NCBI GenBank assembly: GCA_030638785.1
Contig: DAOWDY010000119.1
Location: 1-15,292 of the forward strand
Direction: 5' to 3'
From: Candidatus Thorarchaeota archaeon
Lineage (GTDB): Archaea > Asgardarchaeota > Thorarchaeia > Thorarchaeales > Thorarchaeaceae
Length of the DNA: 15,292 nt
A model generated the notes under the pieces. It saw nothing but the letters and a program-made list of their open reading frames with translations, made no database searches and had not been told where the DNA came from. Both the position numbers and the translations under genes were made by a program. Every line of letters starts with the position of its first letter. Positions within the stretch are counted from its first letter, which is position 1. Shown piece after piece: positions 7,532 to 13,802 of this stretch.

Positions 7532-9178
7532 ATGACTAATCTGATTAAAGCACTAGCACCTGGTGAGGCAGATCTTTCAGACATGAAAGTTGTCACTGAC
7601 CAGGCTGATATCACTGATACTTATGCTCTGTATCTAGATGATGAGAGCCATTCCTTCGAAGGCCAGACAGATAAGATCGTATTTCCATCTACTGAAAATC
7701 AGATAGCTGCTGTAATGAAAGAAGCCTCTGAGAATGGACATCCCGTCACAATCCAGGGTGGTCGCACTGGGCTTACTGGTGCAGCAGTTCCGATGGGAGG
7801 TCTTACTCTAAACCTTGAGAAAATGAATCAAATGCTCTACATGAAACATGATGAGAAGGAGGGACTCTATTCAATAGGAGCAGAGGCAGGTGTTCTGTTA
7901 GAGGACCTAGTTCATGCTGTCTTGAACAAGAGCTTGGATTCAATTAAAGGCAAGAGATCTACAGAGGAAGAGAGTGCTCTGAATAAATTCCTAGAAGAGA
8001 AAAAGAGCTTCTCATTTCCTGTTGATCCTACTGAGATGAGTGCATGGATAGGCGGAATCACTGCTTGTAATGCATCGGGAGCTAAATCGTTCAAGTACGG
8101 AGCAACCCGCCCATGGGTCCGCAGACTTCGTGTGGTACTTTATAATGGTGACATTCTTGACATAGAGCGAGGCAAGTATAAAGCTGAAGATGGAACATTC
8201 AAGATTGAGCAAACCGATGGAACTGTGATTGAAGTAAAGATTCCAACTTACACAATGCCAGATACAAAGAATGCAGCAGGCCTCTACGCAAAACCTGACA
8301 TGGACCTTATTGACCTGTTTATTGGCTCAGAAGGAATTCTTGGAACAATCACAATAGTTGAACTTGGATTGATCAGCCTTCCTGAGAATATCATGACAGT
8401 CATGGCGTTCTTCCCAAGTGAAGAAGATGCGGTAAACTTTGTCTATGATATTCGGGCTCCAGACACACCTGTCAAGATGTCCTTCTTGGAGTACTTTGGT
8501 CCTAATGCAATCACAATGATCAAGGACAAGGCAGCCTCAGCCGGTATCAAGGTACCTGCACTCACTGACCAGACAAATGCGATTGTTTTCTTCGAGTTTG
8601 AATATACCGAGGAGAACATGGAAGAGAAAGTTATGGGGCTTGAAATGATCCTCAACAAGTACAACAGCTCATCAGAAAGCAGTTGGGCAGGTCTTGACCG
8701 TTCTGAATTAGCCAAGATGAAGACTGTGCGTCACTTTGTCCCTGAAACTGTCAACGGATTGATTGCCCAGCGTAAGGCTGAATTTCCCAAGATTCACAAA
8801 ATAGGTACAGATATGGCGATACCTGATGAATTTCTAAGAGATTATCTCAAGTTCTATCGCGAAGTGCTTAATGAACAGGGCATGGAATTTGTCATATTTG
8901 GCCACATCGGCGACAACCATCTTCACTGCAATATGCTTCCTAGAAATAATGAGGAAGTAGATCAGGGGATGGATAACTACATGACCTTTGCAAAACGAGC
9001 TATTGAGGTTGGTGGAACTGTTGCTGCAGAGCACGGCATTGGAAAATTGAAGAGACCATTTCTTGAAGCAATGTATGGCGATGCGGGGATTGAGGAGATG
9101 CAGGCTTTGAAGAGATCTCTGGATCCTCAATGGTTAATCAATCGTGGAACGATGATAGCTGTACCAGCAGACAAGTAG
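7532..9178 (+). CDS. FAD-linked 2-hydroxyacid dehydrogenase (GlcD/Dld-like)
   Basis: An oxidoreductase of the vanillyl-alcohol-oxidase/PCMH flavoprotein type, 548 aa from ATG 7532. The FAD-binding domain comes first: VFPSTENQIAAV, then the pyrophosphate loop VTIQGGRTGLTGAAVPMGG, then FPVDPTEMSAWIGGITACNA and the GSEGILGTIT segment. The FAD-oxidase C-terminal domain follows with the metal/substrate motif FGHIGDNHLHCNMLP, AAEHGIGKLKR and the closing LKRSLDPQWLINRGTM. The family oxidises D-lactate, glycolate, D-2-hydroxyglutarate and similar acids. Which one cannot be told here. No GlcE/GlcF or Fe-S partner lies beside it, so it probably works alone or passes electrons to a carrier encoded elsewhere. 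It is divergent from the phosphoesterase, and a hairpin follows its stop. Confidence 0.9.
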   Translation: MTNLIKALAPGEADLSDMKVVTDQADITDTYALYLDDESHSFEGQTDKIVFPSTENQIAAVMKEASENGHPVTIQGGRTGLTGAAVPMGGLTLNLEKMNQMLYMKHDEKEGLYSIGAEAGVLLEDLVHAVLNKSLDSIKGKRSTEEESALNKFLEEKKSFSFPVDPTEMSAWIGGITACNASGAKSFKYGATRPWVRRLRVVLYNGDILDIERGKYKAEDGTFKIEQTDGTVIEVKIPTYTMPDTKNAAGLYAKPDMDLIDLFIGSEGILGTITIVELGLISLPENIMTVMAFFPSEEDAVNFVYDIRAPDTPVKMSFLEYFGPNAITMIKDKAASAGIKVPALTDQTNAIVFFEFEYTEENMEEKVMGLEMILNKYNSSSESSWAGLDRSELAKMKTVRHFVPETVNGLIAQRKAEFPKIHKIGTDMAIPDEFLRDYLKFYREVLNEQGMEFVIFGHIGDNHLHCNMLPRNNEEVDQGMDNYMTFAKRAIEVGGTVAAEHGIGKLKRPFLEAMYGDAGIEEMQALKRSLDPQWLINRGTMIAVPADK

Positions 9179-9187
9179 AATGATGAT

Positions 9188-9208
9188 GTAGCCCAGATGA
9201 TGGGCTAC
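9188..9208 (+). terminator. stem-loop after the FAD dehydrogenase
   Basis: GTAGCCCA (9188-9195) and TGGGCTAC (9201-9208) form a perfect 8-bp stem with a 5-nt loop, 10 bp after the stop codon. T-rich stretches (TCTTT, GCTTT, GTTT) follow on the plus strand. It sits in a 58-bp gap between convergent genes and probably marks the transcript end. Confidence 0.6.
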
Positions 9209-9236
9209 CATCTTTGTGCTTTCGATGTTTCTAGGA

Positions 9237-9506
9237 TTACAAGGTGATTTGTCGTTCAACCTCTTGCATCTTTTCACAGAGAACAGGTTCCTCTCTACAT
9301 AGAAGAGTTCGGTTTTTTATTCCAAAATCAATCCAGTATCTTTCAAGAGCTTGATTCAATGGAACACCATCATCACATTCTTTGACGCTTGTGCTAAAGC
9401 CTGAAATCAGGTCTTCAATGGTTGCTTTCTTCAATTTTTGTCGTGCCCAGAAGTCGCAGTTTCCATGACGGCATGGCCCATGTACCATCGTGCAATAGTA
9501 TCCCAT
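9237..9506 (-). CDS. small Cys-rich protein of unknown function
   Basis: I do not recognise this 89-aa protein. It has six cysteines. C5, C12 and C17 lie in YYCTMVHGPCRHGNCDFW. C44 is in VKECDD. C70 and C77 lie near the end (LLCREEPVLCEKM). The body between is predicted helical, with no signal peptide or membrane segment. Grouped Cys/His residues suggest a metal or Fe-S site, which is inference. I chose ATG 9506 because GAGGT (9516-9520) lies 9 nt upstream. The alternative TTG two codons earlier would be only 3 nt from that site. It is divergent from the YgbA-like gene and lies beside two other Cys-rich small proteins, which supports it being a real gene. Confidence 0.65.
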   Translation of the reverse strand: MGYYCTMVHGPCRHGNCDFWARQKLKKATIEDLISGFSTSVKECDDGVPLNQALERYWIDFGIKNRTLLCREEPVLCEKMQEVERQITL

Positions 9507-9644
9507 TTTCAAACGACCTCGTAAACAAGATGGCCCGAGAAAAAGAGTCCTTTAATGATTGTCATGTGGTACTTCAAAATTCGTTGAGATGCAGAAAATA
9601 CACTGGTGAAAACCCTTTAGTGCAACCATGGTCTGTAGTTTAAT

Positions 9645-9757
9645 TGGTGAGTACTGAGAAGGACAGTCACGGTACTTATACTACCAATAGTACCACACCC
9701 ATTGACGCCTTTTTAGTGCTCACCACTTCTTCTGTCTAGCTTATGTACCTAGAAGTG
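9645..9757. repeat. dyad-rich divergent spacer upstream of the YgbA-like gene
   Basis: The 298 bp between 9506 and 9805 hold no gene that I can support. TGGTGAGTACT (9645-9655) pairs with AGTGCTCACCA (9715-9725) over 11 positions including one G-T. Inside it, GGTACT (9671-9676) pairs with AGTACC (9689-9694), and GTCA (9666-9669) can pair with TGAC (9703-9706). A second arm, CACTTCT (9724-9730) with AGAAGTG (9751-9757), overlaps the first by 2 nt and encloses TCTAG/CTAGA. This could be a structured leader, a small RNA or a set of operators. There is no T-loop or other tRNA signature. Confidence 0.45.
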
Positions 9758-9804
9758 AGTTAATAACATCGTATCTTATCGACTCCAGAACCATAACATG
9801 CGAT

Positions 9805-10146
9805 ATGATATCAATGACCACTGGAAGAAACCCAAACATAGGCCCCAAGATTGTCAAGGAAAAGAATGTCGTTTCAAAGATGATTGGCCTGTACTGTGAG
9901 AAGAAGCATAATTCTCTGAAGGGCGCACTCTGTGAGGATTGCTCGAATCTCCAGGAATATTCCCACCATCGACTTGATCATTGTCGCTATGAAGAAGATA
10001 AGCCGACATGTAGAAAATGTGAAACTCATTGCTACCAGCCAGAGATGAGGGAGAAAATCAGATCGGTAATGCGATTCTCGGGTCCCAGATTGGTACTACG
10101 AGCACCTATCGATTGGGTCAAGCATCAACTGCATGGAAGAGAGTGA
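9805..10146 (+). CDS. YgbA_NO family ('nitrous oxide-stimulated promoter') protein
   Basis: A 113-aa Cys-rich protein whose layout matches the YgbA_NO family. It has MIGLYCEKKH (C31), LCEDCSNLQEYSHHRLDHC (C43, C46, C60), KPTCRKCETHCYQPEMREKI (C69, C72, C76) and the conserved ending SVMRFSGPRLVLRAPIDWVK. The name comes from enterobacterial ygbA, whose promoter responds to nitric oxide. The protein's biochemical role is unsettled, though it is linked with nitrosative stress. The seven conserved cysteines suggest metal or Fe-S binding. ATG 9805 has no Shine-Dalgarno. TATCTTATC about 28 bp upstream could serve a leaderless transcript, and ATG 9814 is an alternative start. The inverted repeats in the spacer upstream may be its control region. 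Confidence 0.8.
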   Translation: MISMTTGRNPNIGPKIVKEKNVVSKMIGLYCEKKHNSLKGALCEDCSNLQEYSHHRLDHCRYEEDKPTCRKCETHCYQPEMREKIRSVMRFSGPRLVLRAPIDWVKHQLHGRE

Positions 10147-10285
10147 GTAAATTCACTACTCGAATGTCATATTGGATAGCGAGAAACAACAATTGATAGA
10201 AATAGGAGAAGAAGAAACAGTGGTTATTTCTCAGAGATGTGAGTCTGAAATAGACCCACTCCTCTGACGTATACTGCGCGGCGTC

Positions 10286-10540
10286 TTATTTTCTGCCTTC
10301 AATACCATGCATGCAGAACCAGCCGCCTGCGAGTTGATGCTCTGTGAAAACAGGACATCCGAAACAGCTGCACCCTTTGTCCTCAATCTCACCAATTGGT
10401 TTTTCAGATGCGCCACGGGCACAAAATAGTGCATGCGGTTTTACCGTCTGAAGTTCATTTGGTTTGAATGAGGGGCATGGACCACAGAACCTTTTACAGG
10501 TATTCATGTTTTCCTCGTTATCCTCTACTATTTTCGGCAT
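10286..10540 (-). CDS. DUF2769-like protein with eight cysteines
   Basis: An 84-aa soluble protein. Cys positions are 15, 19, 22 (TCKRFCGPCPSF), 40 (ALFCARGAS), 57, 59, 62 (GCSCFGCPVF) and 76 (GGWFCMHG). The two halves repeat the same pattern, CxxxCxxC...C then CxCxxC...C, as if two four-Cys sites were built from a duplicated unit. This resembles DUF2769, a family of unknown function that I know from archaea. Fe-S or zinc binding is inference. It is convergent with the YgbA-like gene across 139 bp that hold no clear feature. The ATG is preceded by a weak GGGGA 7 nt upstream. Confidence 0.7.
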   Translation of the reverse strand: MPKIVEDNEENMNTCKRFCGPCPSFKPNELQTVKPHALFCARGASEKPIGEIEDKGCSCFGCPVFTEHQLAGGWFCMHGIEGRK

Positions 10541-10554
10541 TTTATATTCCCCAA

Positions 10555-10586
10555 AACTCGCTTCGAGTTGTTATCACTATTTAATT
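10555..10586 (-). promoter_or_regulatory. candidate promoter and operator palindrome of the DUF2769-like gene
   Basis: AACTCG-CTT-CGAGTT (10555-10569) is a perfect 6-bp inverted repeat 15-29 bp before the ATG. ATTAAATA on the minus strand (10579-10586) could be the TATA box, which would put the palindrome at or near the transcription start, a usual place for an archaeal repressor site. The remaining spacer up to 10754 shows only one more short hairpin (10690-10706). Confidence 0.3.
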
Positions 10587-10689
10587 CAATGAATAAGTGT
10601 TTGTAAATGACGACTTCACAGCACGGCAACATCTGCCACTAGTTTGGATTCTTGGAAAGGATTCCCGCATTCATTTTTACTATATGTGT

Positions 10690-10706
10690 TCAGACGAAGA
10701 GTCTGA
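10690..10706 (-). terminator. weak hairpin downstream of the solute-binding protein gene
   Basis: TCAGAC and GTCTGA form a 6-bp stem with a 5-nt loop, about 50 bp beyond the stop of the binding protein on the minus strand. It lacks an adjacent T run, so a terminator role is uncertain. Confidence 0.25.
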
Positions 10707-10754
10707 GGAGGTAACAGTAGCAGATTAATCAATCATTGGTTAGATTAGTTTCAT

Positions 10755-12620
10755 CTAGCTACTTCTTGTTTCTAATTTCCATTTGACAAGGACAATTAGA
10801 ATCACACAAAGAGAAATGCCTGTTATTAGTCCAGATTGCAAGGTAAATGAGGTGAAACCGAGGTACCAGCTACCTGGATTAATCAACTCTGTATTTGCTT
10901 CAAATGTTGGCGGAATATCTGGTCCAAAGAAATAGTTGGGATTTCTCGTTAGCTCCACGTATTCACCTGGTTCATAATCAGTAATATTGAATGGACCTGA
11001 TGTGACCATTACATCACTTCGTGGATCGGGTTCCCATAGGTTCCATCCATTCAGACCGATTTCCTGGAACACGTGCTTGGGAATGATTGGTTTGTACCCT
11101 ATAGTATGAAGATGCCAATAGGATTCACTTTCGAATTCCACAACAACCGTGTGTGGGCGTGGAGAATAAGCAGCCGTCATATCACTCAAATCTGCACCAT
11201 AAGGATTTCCTGGAGAGTTTCGGTAGTAGTTTAACGTGAATGCCACGTCTTCTTCGGTTAGTGGCTTGCCATCAGACCATGTTACATTCTGTAGCATCTG
11301 AAAGGTTATTCGCGTGTGGCCATCAGTTATCGAGGGATTGTCATCATGAGTTTCAATCCTATAAGATTCAGCCAGCCACATAATATCCAACCCGTCTGGC
11401 CCCCGTTTGATAAGACTGTCATATGTCATTTGGAGAATGTTCATGGTATACTGTGATGACGTAATCATGAAATTGAATGTATCAACTTCCAGAGGATTAC
11501 TCACTCGAAGGGTCCCTCCAAATGGACCCCCAGCATCTTCCTTCAGATGGACCTTATAATTTGTCCACCAACATGGAACTCCATCATGAACATCATTCAC
11601 AAAGCCTTCGAATTTTTCTGTCCAATATGCGGAAAGGAAGATGTTCTGGTATGTAATAATCATTGGACATTCATAGACCCATATTCGTTGCATCTCGAGA
11701 GCAGCCTCATAGACCTCATCATAAGAGATGGAGGTAAGTAGTTGATTTCTCCACGAGTCATAGGATGCGTTTCTCCATTTTGGGTGATTCCAATACGGCT
11801 CGTCTGCATACTCTGACCAAAACTCATATGCTAACCAGTCTACATCGAAGTTATTGAATGATGATCCAAGAAAGACCATATCATAATCCCCGCGCCAAGA
11901 TGGATACCACGGAAAATATGGATAATAATCAGTCCATGAAACATATGCATTCACCCCCAATGCCTGTAATGTTTCTACTCCAATTGTGCTAACTTCAAGT
12001 CCGATGTTAGAAGTTTCAGCGCACCAGATTTCCACATCAAACTCAGACCCATCTGGTGCCTCACGAAAATCATCGCCAGTTACATCCACAAAACCAGCAG
12101 CATCAAGCAGTTGATTGCCTAGTGTTATGTTTGACTCATAGTAATCGTAAAACAACAGTCCTTCAATTGAGAAAGGATTGCCCTGCGGAACGCATGAATC
12201 TTGGGGAACAGAGAGGCCGTCCCAAACGATATCTGAAATTCGTTCCTTGTCCAGAGCAAATGCGAATGCTCGTCTAAATGGAGTTATGTTGAGTGGGTAT
12301 TTTGCTGTGTTAATCGAGATGTATCCATATCCATTTCGTAGGACGTTCGCGACCTCGAGCCCTTCGGTTTCAATGAGTGTATCCAGAAATGCGGGATCTA
12401 CCATATTCCCAATGATATCAATTTCATCATCATATAATGCAAGTACTTGTTGATCGTCCTGTGTAATCAATTTGTAGAGTATCTTATCAAGAAAAGGACC
12501 AGTCTTCAGAGAAGTATTCGGAACACTCTGCCCATTTACGGTAATTGGAACTAAGCTGATAGAAATTATAGATAGCAGCAGTGTTACTGCAATGAAGCTC
12601 CTTTTTCCAACTGACATCAT
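10755..12620 (-). CDS. membrane-anchored, circularly permuted SBP_bac_5 (OppA/DppA-type) solute-binding protein
   Basis: A secreted solute-binding protein of 621 aa, likely for peptides or other ABC importer substrates. A signal peptide occupies about 1-31 (basic MMSVGKRSF, hydrophobic core, cleavage near VNG-QS). Residues 41-360 carry blocks that normally form the back part of SBP_bac_5: LDKILYKLITQDDQQVLALY, FRRAFAFALDKERISD, LLDAAGF, and the YDMVFLGSSF and EMQRIWVYECPMI segments. Residues 366-565 carry the normal front part: FGGTLRVSNPLEVDTFNF, NVTWSDGKPLTEEDVAFTLN, IIPKHVF and SGPFNITDYEPGEYVELTRN. The order is thus circularly permuted. A membrane helix (about 597-612) and basic tail anchor the C-terminus. 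There is no ABC permease or ATPase gene next to it. The first ATG is favoured by GGAGA 6 nt upstream. Confidence 0.85.
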   Translation of the reverse strand: MMSVGKRSFIAVTLLLSIISISLVPITVNGQSVPNTSLKTGPFLDKILYKLITQDDQQVLALYDDEIDIIGNMVDPAFLDTLIETEGLEVANVLRNGYGYISINTAKYPLNITPFRRAFAFALDKERISDIVWDGLSVPQDSCVPQGNPFSIEGLLFYDYYESNITLGNQLLDAAGFVDVTGDDFREAPDGSEFDVEIWCAETSNIGLEVSTIGVETLQALGVNAYVSWTDYYPYFPWYPSWRGDYDMVFLGSSFNNFDVDWLAYEFWSEYADEPYWNHPKWRNASYDSWRNQLLTSISYDEVYEAALEMQRIWVYECPMIITYQNIFLSAYWTEKFEGFVNDVHDGVPCWWTNYKVHLKEDAGGPFGGTLRVSNPLEVDTFNFMITSSQYTMNILQMTYDSLIKRGPDGLDIMWLAESYRIETHDDNPSITDGHTRITFQMLQNVTWSDGKPLTEEDVAFTLNYYRNSPGNPYGADLSDMTAAYSPRPHTVVVEFESESYWHLHTIGYKPIIPKHVFQEIGLNGWNLWEPDPRSDVMVTSGPFNITDYEPGEYVELTRNPNYFFGPDIPPTFEANTELINPGSWYLGFTSFTLQSGLITGISLCVILIVLVKWKLETRSS

Positions 12621-12626
12621 CCCGAA

Positions 12627-12631
12627 TCTCC
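12627..12631 (-). promoter_or_regulatory. Shine-Dalgarno of the solute-binding protein gene
   Basis: GGAGA on the minus strand, 6 nt before the first of two adjacent ATG codons, favours the ATG at 12620. The 159-bp spacer to 12779 is a divergent promoter region. TTTATTCAT (12732-12740) could be the TATA-like box of the plus-strand gene, at low confidence. Confidence 0.5.
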
Positions 12632-12764
12632 ACTGGTGATAGTGTGTTTAGAGTTAATCGATGCTATGTTTCTTCTTTTGTATTGCCCAACACATTGATT
12701 ATGAATTCTTTGACATCGAAGCCATCGCAGGTTTATTCATTATCATAATTCAATATGAATTTGC

Positions 12765-12772
12765 AAGGAGAT
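12765..12772 (+). promoter_or_regulatory. Shine-Dalgarno of the DUF4332-like gene
   Basis: AAGGAGAT, 7 nt before ATG 12780. It excludes the upstream ATG at 12755, which opens a different frame. Confidence 0.7.
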
Positions 12773-12779
12773 AATCTAG

Positions 12780-13427
12780 ATGAGTGGACTTTCAAGCAAC
12801 AGGAAATTCCTAATTGCTGTCATCATTGGTGCCATAATCGGTGTGATATCGCTACTGATGTGGCGTGTGGACCAGACCATTTCACTAGGATTGCTTGCAG
12901 TAGCAGTTGGCATTCCAATAGTGGTCTATGTAATGCTAGAAGATGAAATTGATCTTGAGGACCTCTTAGATGAGGAAAAGGCTCCTGAGAAGCATGTCGA
13001 AGAGTATGTTCCAGAGGTTGAAGAGCCTACAGTCGCCATTAGTGACCTCCCAATTGAAACAATTGAGGGAATTGGTGAGATATATGGCAAGCTATTGCGT
13101 GATGCTGGAATCATCACAGTAGCAGATCTAAATTCGGCTAATGCAACCAAGGTAGCAGAAATCTGTGATGTGAATACAGAGCAGGCAGAAAGATGGATTG
13201 CTATGAGTCACTTCGCATGGTTAAACGAGATATCTGAAGAAGATGCTGAGGCAATCGTATTTGCCACGGGAATGACGACTTTGAAAGAACTCTCAGGTGC
13301 AGACGCCTCTGACGTCCTCTCAACAATAGAGAAGAGTGTAAAGATTGGTAAGGTGAGAGTACCAGAGGGTTATGAATTCACATTGGAGAAAGTCAAGGCT
13401 TGGATTAGTGCGGCCAAGAAAGCCTAA
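12780..13427 (+). CDS. two-helix membrane protein with DUF4332-like helix-hairpin-helix domain
   Basis: The 215-aa protein has two membrane helices (about 9-28 and 34-52), then a very acidic linker (54-82, many E/D). A soluble domain from about 91 to the end contains two helix-hairpin-helix repeats: PIETIEGIGEIYGKLLRDAG, and a second around AIVFATGMTTLKELSGADAS. It closes with FTLEKVKAWISAAKKA. This matches the DUF4332 pattern (IEGIG..Y...L...GI.TV.DL). HhH modules of this sort often contact DNA or act in protein binding. A membrane-held HhH facing the cytoplasm is inferred from the topology. Its job is unknown. AAGGAGAT (12765-12772) sits 7 nt before the ATG. It converges with the next gene, the two stop codons sharing three bases. 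Confidence 0.8.
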   Translation: MSGLSSNRKFLIAVIIGAIIGVISLLMWRVDQTISLGLLAVAVGIPIVVYVMLEDEIDLEDLLDEEKAPEKHVEEYVPEVEEPTVAISDLPIETIEGIGEIYGKLLRDAGIITVADLNSANATKVAEICDVNTEQAERWIAMSHFAWLNEISEEDAEAIVFATGMTTLKELSGADASDVLSTIEKSVKIGKVRVPEGYEFTLEKVKAWISAAKKA

Positions 13428-13753
13428 TTCATTTCAAGACGTTTCTCTAGCAACTCACGCATAGCACGTTCGATGTGCTGCGTGGATGTTGTTGGCTGTG
13501 TTGCGTTGGCATCAATGCTAATGCTGCACATTCCTTCTTTTTCAACGCACTGTATGATGATAGTTATTCCTATTCTTCCGAGACCCCAAACGTAAATTGT
13601 CACGATTGAATTTTCAGACTTTGATTTGTTCTTTGTCAAAAGGATCAGGTCTGGAAGATCTTCTGGTTTCGCTTTAATCCATATACCTGGAATAGCATCG
13701 AGATGATCTTCGATATTGCCTGCTCTTCGTAGAGGTACCTCTAATGTTTCCAC
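13424..13753 (-). CDS. hypothetical protein, 109 aa
   Basis: I do not recognise this protein. It starts at GTG 13753; an in-frame stop lies 13 codons upstream and no ATG is available. No Shine-Dalgarno is visible. The sequence suggests an alpha/beta fold: PLRRAGNIEDHLDAIPGIWI, a strand LPDLILLTK, two strong strands IVTIYVWGL and IGITIIIQC, and a closing amphipathic helix (HIERAMRELLEKRLEM). There is no signal peptide. It begins 49 bp after the alkaline phosphatase stop on the same strand and might be the last gene of that operon. Its stop (13424-13426) overlaps the stop of the convergent DUF4332-like gene. Confidence 0.55.
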   Translation of the reverse strand: METLEVPLRRAGNIEDHLDAIPGIWIKAKPEDLPDLILLTKNKSKSENSIVTIYVWGLGRIGITIIIQCVEKEGMCSISIDANATQPTTSTQHIERAMRELLEKRLEMN

Positions 13754-13802
13754 TATCTTCGACTCGGTATCCCAAATTACAACTACTCATATGAGTCTAT
13801 AC

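Noticed and set aside
9422..9643. 73-codon plus-strand frame overlapping the small Cys-rich gene
   Set aside because: It overlaps the start half of the minus-strand gene, has no Shine-Dalgarno and no recognisable protein features. The minus-strand frame has grouped cysteines and a placed ribosome binding site.
9645..9725. tRNA-like length and closing stem in the spacer
   Set aside because: There is no T-loop consensus, no anticodon arm of proper size and no acceptor/T-arm layout. Only inverted repeats are present.
9645..9725. Possible small transposon-like element with 11-bp terminal inverted repeats
   Set aside because: The flanking bases show no target-site duplication and no second copy occurs in the window.
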